NCBI GenBank assembly: GCA_013336205.1
Contig: JAAXUD010000166.1
Location: 1-6,586 of the forward strand
DNA from: Lentimicrobium sp.
GTDB lineage: Bacteria > Bacteroidota > Bacteroidia > Bacteroidales > Lentimicrobiaceae
DNA length: 6,586 bases
Direction: 5' to 3'
Shown here: piece after piece, positions 1-6,242 of the stretch
How the letters are laid out: each line of letters starts with the position of its first letter
How positions within the stretch are numbered: the first letter of the stretch is position 1
Notes under the pieces: generated by a model
Seen by the model: only the letters and a program-made list of their open reading frames with translations
Told to the model about the DNA's origin: nothing
The model's database searches: none
Program-made: the position numbers and the translations under genes

Positions 1-269
1 TGTCCATTCTCATTAAACAAAATACTGAATTGCCGGTCTTCAAAACTAAATTTTGCTTCATAAGCAAGCCCTGAACTTCCTGTCTGAAGATATAGCTTCT
101 GATGACTTCGTCCCGGGAAGTGCTCATCAAGGTAAGAGGTTGACAGGGTGGGGAATTTCTCAGAAGGAATACGATTTTCTCTTTCAATCTTTTGGGCGCA
201 AAGGCTTAAACTGATCGAAGTCATTAATATCAGGATGACAGAAAAATGTTTAACTCCGTGTATCGGCAT
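1..269 (-). CDS. Small exported protein, possibly PepSY-like (partial; C-terminus beyond left edge)
   Basis: Translating the minus strand from the ATG at 269 gives 89 codons that stay open to the window edge, so the C-terminus is missing. Residues 1-25 look like a signal peptide: a basic stretch around H4-H8, a hydrophobic run V11-L23, then the typical Bacteroidota junction LCA|Q at 23-26. The mature part has the pattern YLDEHFPG (46-53), then YEAKFSF (70-76) and FSILFNENG (81-89). That order (a helix ending in an FPG-like turn, then strands with YEA.F and F.V.F...G) resembles small periplasmic PepSY-like/DUF2874 proteins of Bacteroidota; I recognise it only by pattern. C24 is not in a good lipobox because the residue before it is Leu. 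The gene begins 31 nt after the kinase stop codon, so the two are probably co-transcribed. The role is unknown; a periplasmic or envelope location is inferred from the signal peptide. Confidence 0.6.
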   Translation of the reverse strand, partial: MPIHGVKHFSVILILMTSISLSLCAQKIERENRIPSEKFPTLSTSYLDEHFPGRSHQKLYLQTGSSGLAYEAKFSFEDRQFSILFNENG

Positions 270-300
270 TGCAGTGCTTGTTATTATGCCTTCTAAACAG

Positions 301-843
301 TTATTTTTTAAGAAAGTTCAGAACCAGGTTCAGGTCGAAATCTTCTTCTCCGTTCAGCAAAAGACATTCAGAAATTGAGGATGGTAATTGCCCGTAAATT
401 TTATGACTTTTCCAGATGTGTAGGATATACCATGCGGGCTCGGCTCCCCAGCGCAAATCAATGCGTTTTCGCCTTATAAACTCTTTTTTGCTTAATTTGA
501 TAAAAATTGACTTGTTGTAAAATGTGTTAATATCATCCCGGTTAAAGGCAAACAGCCCTTCCACAATAACTGTCTTTCCGGATTGTATGGCGCGTTCAAT
601 TTCAGTTTTCAGATTATCCCAGTCAATGGCTTCGGGTCTTTCCCAGTCAATGTGCCCTTTGATTCCGGGAATAGCTGATTCATCCGGAATGAAAGTGTCC
701 TGATGAATAACGATAGAATCTGCAATAATGCCGTTAAGTTTATCAGCCAGGAAGGTTTTTCCTGATCTGCTTACACCTCCTATACCAATACAAATTGGTT
801 TTTTAAGCCTGATTTCGGGTGTTTCTATGTTACTATTCAGCAT
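301..843 (-). CDS. P-loop kinase, nicotinamide riboside kinase-like (uridine kinase superfamily)
   Basis: This 180-residue protein probably phosphorylates a nucleoside-type substrate with ATP in the cytoplasm. Nicotinamide riboside to NMN, in NAD salvage, is the best guess. The Walker A loop is G23-V-S-R-S-G-K-T30. HQDTF (47-51) supplies D49, equivalent to the catalytic Asp of the NRK 'QDDF' motif. DWERPEA (66-72) matches the substrate-binding segment, TVIVEGLFAFN (91-101) is the Walker-B-like strand, and RRKR (124-127) starts the lid. EPAWYILHIW (135-144) resembles the eukaryotic NRK 'SPGYFDGHVW' region. Length is close to the roughly 200 residues of human NRK1. I chose the ATG at 843. A TTG at 873 would add ten residues, but it overlaps the -10-like box of the likely promoter and so would lie outside the transcript. 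The gene precedes the small exported protein on the same strand. The P-loop kinase family is secure; the nicotinamide riboside substrate is inferred, and a uridine/cytidine-like substrate is the alternative. Confidence 0.8.
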   Translation of the reverse strand: MLNSNIETPEIRLKKPICIGIGGVSRSGKTFLADKLNGIIADSIVIHQDTFIPDESAIPGIKGHIDWERPEAIDWDNLKTEIERAIQSGKTVIVEGLFAFNRDDINTFYNKSIFIKLSKKEFIRRKRIDLRWGAEPAWYILHIWKSHKIYGQLPSSISECLLLNGEEDFDLNLVLNFLKK

Positions 844-870
844 TAATACACTGCCATTTAAATTGTTAGG

Positions 871-901
871 CAAACATAGGATTAATAGGTTAACTGAACA
901 A
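871..901 (-). promoter_or_regulatory. Bacteroidota-type promoter for the NRK-like kinase
   Basis: On the minus strand a TTG (901-899) is followed after 20 nt by TATGTTTG (878-871), an exact match to the Bacteroidota -7 consensus TAnnTTTG with normal spacing to the -33 element. Transcription would start about 7 nt downstream, near 864. That leaves a leader of roughly 20 nt to the ATG at 843 and argues against the TTG start at 873. No operator-like repeat is visible. The transcription start is inferred, not observed. Confidence 0.6.
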
Positions 902-921
902 CAAAAAAAATATCATCAGAC

Positions 922-953
922 TTGTCATCCAAAGAAAAAAAGTCATACATTTG
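922..953 (+). promoter_or_regulatory. Bacteroidota-type promoter for the tRNA-Leu pair
   Basis: TTG (922-924) is followed after 21 nt by TACATTTG (946-953), an exact match to TAnnTTTG. The first tRNA begins at 965, so a start site about 7 nt after the box would give a very short 5' leader for RNase P to remove. It is placed back-to-back with the kinase promoter, and the two TTG elements are about 20 nt apart. The spacing is good, but the call rests on consensus matching only. Confidence 0.6.
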
Positions 954-964
954 CCCACTCAATT

Positions 965-1048
965 GCCCAGGTGGTGAAATTGGTAGACACGCCAGCTTGA
1001 GGGGCTGGTGTCCTTAAGGATGTGCAAGTTCGAGTCTTGTCCTGGGCA
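965..1048 (+). tRNA. tRNA-Leu, anticodon GAG
   Basis: An 84-nt class II cloverleaf folds fully by eye. The acceptor stem is GCCCAGG (965-971) with CCTGGGC (1041-1047), and the discriminator is A1048. The D arm is closed by GTG/CAC and includes AATTGGTAGA. The anticodon stem is CCAGC/GCTGG (992-996 with 1004-1008), with loop TTGAGGG and anticodon GAG at 999-1001. A long variable arm has a TCC/GGA stem, and the T arm is GCAAG-TTCGAGT-CTTGT. The long variable arm and discriminator A fit leucine. The anticodon reads CUC and, by wobble, CUU. CCA is not encoded (the discriminator is followed by CTT), so the end must be added by tRNA nucleotidyltransferase. Confidence 0.97.
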
Positions 1049-1074
1049 CTTATAAAATCCGAAAAAGATCGGTA

Positions 1075-1098
1075 GCAGTCGAAAGACTGCATTTTTTT
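1075..1098 (+). terminator. Terminator-like hairpin between the two tRNA-Leu genes
   Basis: A perfect 6-bp stem GCAGTC/GACTGC (1075-1080 with 1085-1090) is capped by a GAAA tetraloop. It is followed by one A and seven Ts (1092-1098), the shape of an intrinsic terminator. A smaller hairpin, CCGA/TCGG (1059-1062 with 1069-1072), lies just upstream. If it terminates fully, the second tRNA needs its own promoter, and I see no TAnnTTTG box in the 68-nt spacer. It may instead be leaky or serve as a processing signal. Confidence 0.6.
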
Positions 1099-1116
1099 GA
1101 AATCTAATTTTTTTTC

Positions 1117-1200
1117 GCCCGGATGGCGGAATTGGTAGACGCGCTAGTTTCAGGGACTAGTATACTTATGTATGTGCAGGTTCGAGTCCTGTTCCGGGCA
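1117..1200 (+). tRNA. tRNA-Leu, anticodon CAG
   Basis: A second 84-nt class II tRNA. The acceptor stem is GCCCGGA (1117-1123) with TCCGGGC (1193-1199), and the discriminator is A1200. The anticodon stem is CTAGT/ACTAG (1144-1148 with 1156-1160), with loop TTCAGGG and anticodon CAG at 1151-1153, which reads CUG. The long variable arm has an ATAC/GTAT stem, and the T arm is GCAGG-TTCGAGT-CCTGT (1176-1192). CCA is not encoded. The D-arm segment AATTGGTAGAC is identical to that of the first tRNA, as expected for leucine isoacceptors. The gene lies 68 nt after the first tRNA and is followed within 14 nt by a strong terminator. Confidence 0.97.
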
Positions 1201-1213
1201 CAATGAATTTTAT

Positions 1214-1251
1214 AAACCGTTTGTAAATCAGTGATTTATAAACGGTTTTTT
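1214..1251 (+). terminator. Strong intrinsic terminator after the tRNA-Leu pair
   Basis: A 16-bp stem (1214-1229 with 1233-1248) has a single G-U wobble (G1223 with T1239) and a 3-nt loop AGT. The T run 1246-1251 begins within the 3' arm and continues past it. It starts 13 nt after the second tRNA and clearly closes the tRNA transcript. From here to the lipase stop codon (1252-1393) I see no gene. Confidence 0.85.
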
Positions 1252-1393
1252 GTTTTCGCTCCTTTCAATAATCATTTCTTTTCAGTTAGTTCCTTTACAT
1301 TACAGACAAAACATTATTGTCTTTTCGTTTACTAATTGCAATATTTGCTTATTTCTACTGAATTTCGATTCAATCACCATTTGCTTTTTCATT

Positions 1394-2497
1394 CTAATCC
1401 TTTAGTCTTCTTGTTAGAAAGAGATAGGGGCCTGCCATATGGTGTTTGAATATCTTTTCAGGATCATCAGGGTAGTTCAGGTAATACTCTTCATCCGCAT
1501 AAAGCACAATGGTTGAACCTGTTCTTACATAATGGTTTGCAAAAATATACTCCGGCTCCTGGTATCCGGGGAGAGACTTACTAACAAAGTTGCCGGCGAC
1601 CTCCCCGAGATATTTGCGATAGTTTTTTACTGCCCGTTTGGTTGGCCGGTCAAGTTTTCCATAGGCATAGTTCATTACAATCCTTTTCGAAAAATCCTGC
1701 TTTTTAATTGTTTTTTTTGCATTAGAAAAAGGATTAATTGTATTGAAATCGTCAATAGTCTGAATGGAAAGCGGCGTTTCCGGTACCCAATCGGCTGAGT
1801 TTACTACATTAAATGCCCATCCTCCGTAAGTCATTGTTTCGTAATCATAGGCAAAATAGAGATTGCCGGGCTTGGGGGCTGCGCTGCTGTATGTCTTGAA
1901 TCTGATGTCTCCGGGAAGTTTTCCTGATTTTTGCAGATTAAGCAGGTAAGCCGTTAAAAGAAATGAAATTCCGCCACCCTGGCTGTGTCCGGTAATGATT
2001 ATATTCCTGTATCCTGCTTTATAGGAGGAATCGATCTTATTCAGTACCCCTTTTGATATAAACCCGGTAGCCATCAGCCAGCCGACATGAACTGCTGCCC
2101 TTGGATTGTCGGCTAACTTGTATTCGAATTCCTGATCATTTGTTAACGTAAGTTTTCCTGAAGCCGGGACCATAGCCGCATAAAAATTCTCAAGCCAGCT
2201 TTCACTCTTACCTGTGGTTCCTCTTATACTTATCACAGCTACGTTTCCGCTGTCAGCCCATAAATCCCAGCGATTATCAAGACCGGTTACCGGAGACCTG
2301 TATATTAACCTGAAATGATCAGGAACGAGCCTGGGGTTCAACCAGGGAGTATCAGAAACACAGGTCGCAATTTTTAACATCTCCGTATATTCAATTTTAT
2401 CGAAGCCTGGTTTCAGGCTATTCCCCTGCGATTTTAGTTCGCCCGGCAAAATAATAAATGCTGCCAGTAAAAAAATGAAAACCGGTTTAGTAGACAT
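1394..2497 (-). CDS. Secreted class 3 lipase (alpha/beta-hydrolase)
   Basis: This 367-residue protein is predicted to hydrolyse ester bonds of acylglycerols or related lipids outside the cytoplasm. Residues 1-24 form a signal peptide: K4, hydrophobic V6-P18, then SQ at 23-24. The lipase_3 family signature is clear. SIRGTTG (90-96) is the oxyanion region equivalent to 'fRGT'. IIITGHSQGGG (166-176) is the nucleophile elbow with catalytic S172. VVNSADWVP (231-239) carries the catalytic Asp D236 in the 'N..D.VP' motif. The third residue is probably H353 in KHHMAGPYL (351-359), by analogy with the C-terminal 'H..e.YL' of plant class 3 lipases; H322 in NHYV is the alternative. There is no T9SS tail and no lipobox, so it is probably periplasmic or exported by another route. 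It is divergent from the T9SS esterase. The ATG at 2497 is supported by the signal peptide starting there. True substrate unknown. Confidence 0.88.
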   Translation of the reverse strand: MSTKPVFIFLLAAFIILPGELKSQGNSLKPGFDKIEYTEMLKIATCVSDTPWLNPRLVPDHFRLIYRSPVTGLDNRWDLWADSGNVAVISIRGTTGKSESWLENFYAAMVPASGKLTLTNDQEFEYKLADNPRAAVHVGWLMATGFISKGVLNKIDSSYKAGYRNIIITGHSQGGGISFLLTAYLLNLQKSGKLPGDIRFKTYSSAAPKPGNLYFAYDYETMTYGGWAFNVVNSADWVPETPLSIQTIDDFNTINPFSNAKKTIKKQDFSKRIVMNYAYGKLDRPTKRAVKNYRKYLGEVAGNFVSKSLPGYQEPEYIFANHYVRTGSTIVLYADEEYYLNYPDDPEKIFKHHMAGPYLFLTRRLKD

Positions 2498-2569
2498 AAT
2501 AAATGATTTGTTTTTTATAAATTTAGGTTTGAAAGCTCAGTAATCTGCATTGAAATAGAATCTGTGCCT

Positions 2570-2600
2570 TAAAGGTAAATAAAAATCAAGCATAAGACAA
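2570..2600 (-). promoter_or_regulatory. Candidate promoter for the class 3 lipase
   Basis: On the minus strand TTG (2600-2598) is followed after 20 nt by TACCTTTA (2577-2570), which matches TAnnTTTG at all but the last position. Spacing is right and the implied leader is about 65 nt. The one mismatch and the AT-rich context keep this tentative. An alternative -7 box, TATGCTTG (2594-2587), has no suitably placed TTG. Confidence 0.4.
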
Positions 2601-2619
2601 CCTGATTTTATTTATTGAA

Positions 2620-2627
2620 TAACTTTG
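2620..2627 (+). promoter_or_regulatory. Candidate -7 box for the T9SS esterase
   Basis: TAACTTTG matches the Bacteroidota -7 consensus exactly and lies 66 nt before the ATG at 2694, implying a leader of about 60 nt. No TTG is found at the expected -33 position, so only half of the promoter is supported. Confidence 0.4.
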
Positions 2628-2693
2628 GTTCTTCGAATTTGTTAATAGTATAGAATTCAGAAGAAATATTATAAAAATACCAGGGTGTTAAAC

Positions 2694-3827
2694 ATGAAAA
2701 AATCTATCATAATTTCCTTAATCTTCCTTTGTTTTGCGCCTTCTCTCCGGGCACAGATAAATGGCAACTTCATTTTTGACGGAATTAGCCGTTCATGGAT
2801 TGTTTATCTGCCGGATGGCTATACGCAGGGGCAATCCTTGCCTTTATTACTCGCTTTACACGGTTATACCCAGGATGGCCAGTCAATGATGCAATTCAGT
2901 AATTTTAATTCAGTTGCTGATACCGGGGATTTTGTCGTTGTATACCCTGATGGGGTAGATAATTCATGGAATGTTGGATTTGCCGGTGGTTCAACAGCCG
3001 ATGATGTAGGCTTTTTATCAGCCTTGATCGATACATTATATAAATATTACAATGTGGATTTAAACAGGGTTTATTCTACCGGTTTCTCTAATGGAGGCTT
3101 TATGAGCTATCGCCTGGCCTGTGAAGCAGGCAACATAATAGCGGCTATAGCTCCTGTTTCGGGGACAATGACAGATGGTGCCTACAACGGATGTATGCCA
3201 TTCAGGCCGGTTCCTGTCATGCACATTCATGGAACCAGCGATTTTGTTGTTAGTTACAATGGGGGTTTTGGTAATAAGTCTGTTGACCAGGTTATTGGTT
3301 ATTGGACTGATTTTAATACTTGTCCGGAAAACCCTGTAATTGAAAATTTGCCGGATATAGTGGCTGAAGGGTCAACGGTTCAGCGCTATACCTGGTCTCC
3401 ATGTAGAGAAGGAACAGAGGTTGTGCTGCTGAAAGTGATCAATGGTGGTCATACATGGCCGGGATCAACAGGGACTACAGGTATTGGTATTACAAACCGC
3501 GATATTGTTGCCAGCCAGGAAATCTGGAATTTTGTCAAGCGTTTTCAACTACAGTCACCTACAGTAATAAATGAAATAGTTTCTCAGGATATTGTCATCT
3601 ATCCAAATCCTGCAGCTAACGGGCAACTTAATATTGATTTTCCTGAAATTCCGAAAGGTGGGAAAGTTACCATTCTCAATTCTGATGGCAGAGTAAGCCT
3701 TGTTCGCATAATACCTGATGGATCACAAAGAATCACAATTGATATTTCCATGCTGGGACAAGGATTACATCTGGCAATAATTTCAAGCGCAGGCAAAAGC
3801 TTTTATTCCAAATTCGTAGTGCAATAA
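2694..3827 (+). CDS. Secreted PHB-depolymerase/CE1-type esterase with T9SS sorting domain
   Basis: This 377-residue protein is predicted to hydrolyse ester bonds outside the cell, in polyesters or in acyl/feruloyl-substituted polysaccharides. Residues 1-20 are a signal peptide (KKSIIISLIFLCF, cleaved at RA|Q). The hydrolase domain spans about 25-285. LHGYTQDG (55-62) is the oxyanion loop. STGFSNGG (128-135) is the nucleophile elbow with S132. HIHGTSD (177-183) supplies D183, and NGGHTWPG (250-257) supplies H253. These are hallmark motifs of the LpqC/PHB-depolymerase family. C210 and C237 may form a disulfide. After a short linker, residues 299-377 form a Por-type C-terminal sorting domain that begins IVIYPNP, continues with a beta-rich core (VTILNSDG, 325-332) and ends FVVQ. 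This directs export by the type IX system with removal of the tail. I chose the ATG at 2694 over a GTG at 2685, because it begins a textbook signal peptide. Substrate unresolved. Confidence 0.9.
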   Translation: MKKSIIISLIFLCFAPSLRAQINGNFIFDGISRSWIVYLPDGYTQGQSLPLLLALHGYTQDGQSMMQFSNFNSVADTGDFVVVYPDGVDNSWNVGFAGGSTADDVGFLSALIDTLYKYYNVDLNRVYSTGFSNGGFMSYRLACEAGNIIAAIAPVSGTMTDGAYNGCMPFRPVPVMHIHGTSDFVVSYNGGFGNKSVDQVIGYWTDFNTCPENPVIENLPDIVAEGSTVQRYTWSPCREGTEVVLLKVINGGHTWPGSTGTTGIGITNRDIVASQEIWNFVKRFQLQSPTVINEIVSQDIVIYPNPAANGQLNIDFPEIPKGGKVTILNSDGRVSLVRIIPDGSQRITIDISMLGQGLHLAIISSAGKSFYSKFVVQ

Positions 3828-3828
3828 C

Positions 3829-3853
3829 AGCCATTGTTTATTGGCTTTCTTTT
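3829..3853 (+). terminator. Possible weak terminator after the T9SS esterase
   Basis: AGCCA (3829-3833) can pair with TGGCT (3842-3846) across an 8-nt loop, followed by a T-rich run (3846-3853, interrupted by one C). It starts 2 nt after the stop codon, in the 57-nt gap between two convergent genes. The 5-bp stem is short, so efficiency is doubtful. Confidence 0.4.
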
Positions 3854-3884
3854 CAATACACCGGTTTGTTAATAATCCGGGATC

Positions 3885-6236
3885 TTAATTTTTATCATTT
3901 GGCTGATTGATCATTACCTCGTCGATAAATAGCCATGCTTTTTCTCCATGTCCTGCATGGCCCTCAGGGCAAACACCCCGGTTATGGACAATAATCTTTA
4001 CAAATCGGGCCTTGGTGTCAATTTTCACCTGATTAAAATCAACTGTAACAGGTTCATTTACAACAATCAGGTCAGGTTTTAAACCTCCTGCCGGTAAATA
4101 GGTATTGCCATCAGCAGAAAGCAGGATTTCAACATCAGTGGGAATGAAAATCCAGTTTGACGGATTGTGAAGAAAGCCTATGTTTATGTTGCTGATGTCT
4201 GATTCTTTTCCAAGGTCAATAACAAGACCGGCGTCTTCTCCATGAAAACCCAGCCAATCATATCGTAAGGAATTGGGATGCCCTCTTAAACCATCGGTCA
4301 GGCTTGAAGAACCGTTTGCCGCATATTCATTACTGTATTTTGTATTCAGATCCGGGTTTATTCCATAGCCCTCATGCACAAAGACTTGCCGGCTTGTTTT
4401 GTTTCCGGCTTGTTTCCCATCCATCCTGAGTTCCGCATGAATTTCAGCAGTTTCTTTGATCAGAAAAGGCTTTTTATATTTTTTAAATGATTTTGGGGAT
4501 TCAATGTTTCCGATGCAATAGTATTTGGTGCCCAGATTATTGTCACTTTCCAGAACCACTTTCCGGTTTTTTGAGATTGAATCATAAACTGTCGTTATTA
4601 TTGCATTATTAGAACTCTTGCTGAAGTTTAAATCCAGAACACTTAGCCGGTTAAAATGCCGGTTCAATTTATAGGTAAAGTTATCCCAATTCCTTGCTTC
4701 ACGTGGCGACCAGTTTACTTCTGCCAATGCAATTGCCCTTGGAAAAGCCATATATTCTGCCTGCGCTGAAGTTGGAATATATTCAGTCCAGAGATTTCCC
4801 TGTGAGCCAAGTATATGTTTAGCTTCATTTGCATTAAGCACTTCAGGAACAGGCTCATAGTTGTATACTTTTTTGAGTGGATTATAACCCCCGATAGCCA
4901 ATGGTTCACCAACCGGACTTGCCTGGTAATGATCAAAATAACAAGGTGTTCCGGGTGTCATAATCACATCGTGTCCCATTTTTGCAGCGGCAATCCCGCC
5001 ATCGATTCCTCTCCACGACATAACTGTTGCTCCGGGCGCCAGACCTCCTTCCAGAATTTCATCCCAGCCTATGATTTGCCGGCCATTGCTGTTCAGAAAT
5101 TTTTCTATCCTGGTAATGAAATAGCTTTGTAATTCATGCGGATCTTTCAAGTGTTCATCGTGTATCCGTTTCTGACAAAGCGGGCAGGCTTCCCACCGGT
5201 TCTTGGGGGCTTCGTCGCCTCCGATATGAATATAGGTAGATGGGAAAATGTTCATTACCTCGGTCAGCACCTCTTCAAGAAAGGTAAATACCTTTTCATT
5301 CCCGGCACAATAAATATCATCAATAACGCCCCATTTAGTCCAGACTTCAAAGGGGCCGCCTGTGCAGGATAGTTCAGGATAAGCTGCCAGCGCTGCCAGG
5401 GCATGTCCCGGCATTTCAATTTCCGGTACAACATTTACATAGCGTTCGGCTGCATAAGCTACAACTTCTCTTGCTTCCTTTTGGGTGTAGAAGCCCCCGT
5501 AAAGCATGTTGTCATCACCGGCATTTCGTCCAATAGGTGTACTGCTTCGCCAGGCGCCAACTTCTGTAAGTAAAGGATATTTCTTAATTTCAAGTCTCCA
5601 GCCTTGATCTTCAGTCAGATGCCAGTGAAAGTTGTTGATTTTATACATCGCCAGCAGGTCGATGTATTTTTTTATAAATTCGACCGGAAAAAAATGTCTG
5701 CATACATCAAGGTGCATTCCCCTGTATTCAAACCTCGGATAATCAAGTATTTGGCATGAAGGGATTTTGTAACTGCTGAAACTTCCGGCTGGATTTCTGT
5801 CTTCCACTTCGTCCGGCATCAACTGAAGCAATGTTTGAATTCCGTAAAATATTCCTTTTCCGGTATTGGCAGAAATTACAATCTGCTTTTTATCAACGGT
5901 GAGTTTATAACCTTCTTTCCCGGTTTCATTAATTTCAGAAAGTTGCAATAAAATAGAATTGACCTTCTGTTTGCTTACCCCGGCATCTTTGCTATCAGTA
6001 GGTTTATTTAATCGTAGTCTGCTTTCTAGGAAATCGGCAAGTTTTGATAGTTCTTTTGATGTTGAAGCGGTTTTTATCCGGGTTGAAGCAGTCAGGGTGA
6101 AAAAACCTTTTCCAGCTTCAAAGGTAACCGGCTCAGGAATAATGTTGTGCATTGACTTTTGTCCAAAACTTATTAAATTTATCAGGAATAATGCAGATAA
6201 TAGGCAAGAACCCGGAAAGCATTTGTTTAGTTTCAT
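3885..6236 (-). CDS. Exported beta-N-acetylhexosaminidase, glycoside hydrolase family 20
   Basis: This 783-residue enzyme is predicted to remove terminal beta-linked GlcNAc or GalNAc from glycans by substrate-assisted catalysis. A signal peptide covers about residues 1-26 (hydrophobic 11-24, SFG|Q). The GH20b-type N-terminal domain runs about 30-165. The catalytic barrel starts at FEYRGMHLDVCRHF (169-182), where R172 should bind the sugar. It continues with NFHWHLTEDQGWR (202-214), PEIEMPGH (271-278), and HIGGDEAPK (337-345), which holds the D341-E342 catalytic pair. IGWDEIL (389-395), SWRG (407-410) and NLWTEY (481-486) complete the pocket. CPLC (351-354) follows the active-site strand. After a beta-rich linker, residues 637-777 look like an F5/8-type-C domain, probably sugar-binding. 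No T9SS tail or lipobox is visible, suggesting a periplasmic enzyme. It starts 6 nt after the stop of the N-acetylhexosamine kinase-like gene, so the two form an operon. Exact substrate (host glycan, chitin oligomer, peptidoglycan fragment) is open. Confidence 0.95.
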   Translation of the reverse strand: MKLNKCFPGSCLLSALFLINLISFGQKSMHNIIPEPVTFEAGKGFFTLTASTRIKTASTSKELSKLADFLESRLRLNKPTDSKDAGVSKQKVNSILLQLSEINETGKEGYKLTVDKKQIVISANTGKGIFYGIQTLLQLMPDEVEDRNPAGSFSSYKIPSCQILDYPRFEYRGMHLDVCRHFFPVEFIKKYIDLLAMYKINNFHWHLTEDQGWRLEIKKYPLLTEVGAWRSSTPIGRNAGDDNMLYGGFYTQKEAREVVAYAAERYVNVVPEIEMPGHALAALAAYPELSCTGGPFEVWTKWGVIDDIYCAGNEKVFTFLEEVLTEVMNIFPSTYIHIGGDEAPKNRWEACPLCQKRIHDEHLKDPHELQSYFITRIEKFLNSNGRQIIGWDEILEGGLAPGATVMSWRGIDGGIAAAKMGHDVIMTPGTPCYFDHYQASPVGEPLAIGGYNPLKKVYNYEPVPEVLNANEAKHILGSQGNLWTEYIPTSAQAEYMAFPRAIALAEVNWSPREARNWDNFTYKLNRHFNRLSVLDLNFSKSSNNAIITTVYDSISKNRKVVLESDNNLGTKYYCIGNIESPKSFKKYKKPFLIKETAEIHAELRMDGKQAGNKTSRQVFVHEGYGINPDLNTKYSNEYAANGSSSLTDGLRGHPNSLRYDWLGFHGEDAGLVIDLGKESDISNINIGFLHNPSNWIFIPTDVEILLSADGNTYLPAGGLKPDLIVVNEPVTVDFNQVKIDTKARFVKIIVHNRGVCPEGHAGHGEKAWLFIDEVMINQPNDKN

Positions 6237-6242
6237 TGTTTT

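Noticed and set aside
195..200. Cysteine at the end of the signal peptide of the left-edge protein as a lipoprotein site
   Set aside because: The residue before the Cys is Leu, and an ordinary signal peptidase I site (CA|Q) directly follows.
844..873. TTG start giving a kinase ten residues longer
   Set aside because: The TTG lies within the likely -7 promoter box, and the added residues are not part of the kinase fold; the ATG at 843 is preferred.
728..1000. Plus-strand open frame running across the kinase start and into the first tRNA
   Set aside because: It overlaps a confident kinase on the other strand and ends inside a tRNA gene; not a real protein.
1304..1325. Inverted repeat AGACAA/TTGTCT with a 7-nt loop in the tRNA-lipase gap
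   Set aside because: Only six A/T-rich pairs, no T tract on the minus strand where the lipase transcript ends and just TTT on the plus strand; likely chance.
2685..2693. GTG start for the T9SS esterase
   Set aside because: It adds only three residues in front of a standard signal peptide that begins at the ATG at 2694.
3861..3880. CCGG repeated on both sides of a 12-nt spacer in the convergent gap, as a minus-strand terminator
   Set aside because: Four pairs with a long loop and no T tract; too weak to call.
4815..5372. Two plus-strand open frames inside the GH20 gene
   Set aside because: Both are antisense to conserved GH20 catalytic segments and their translations look like noise.
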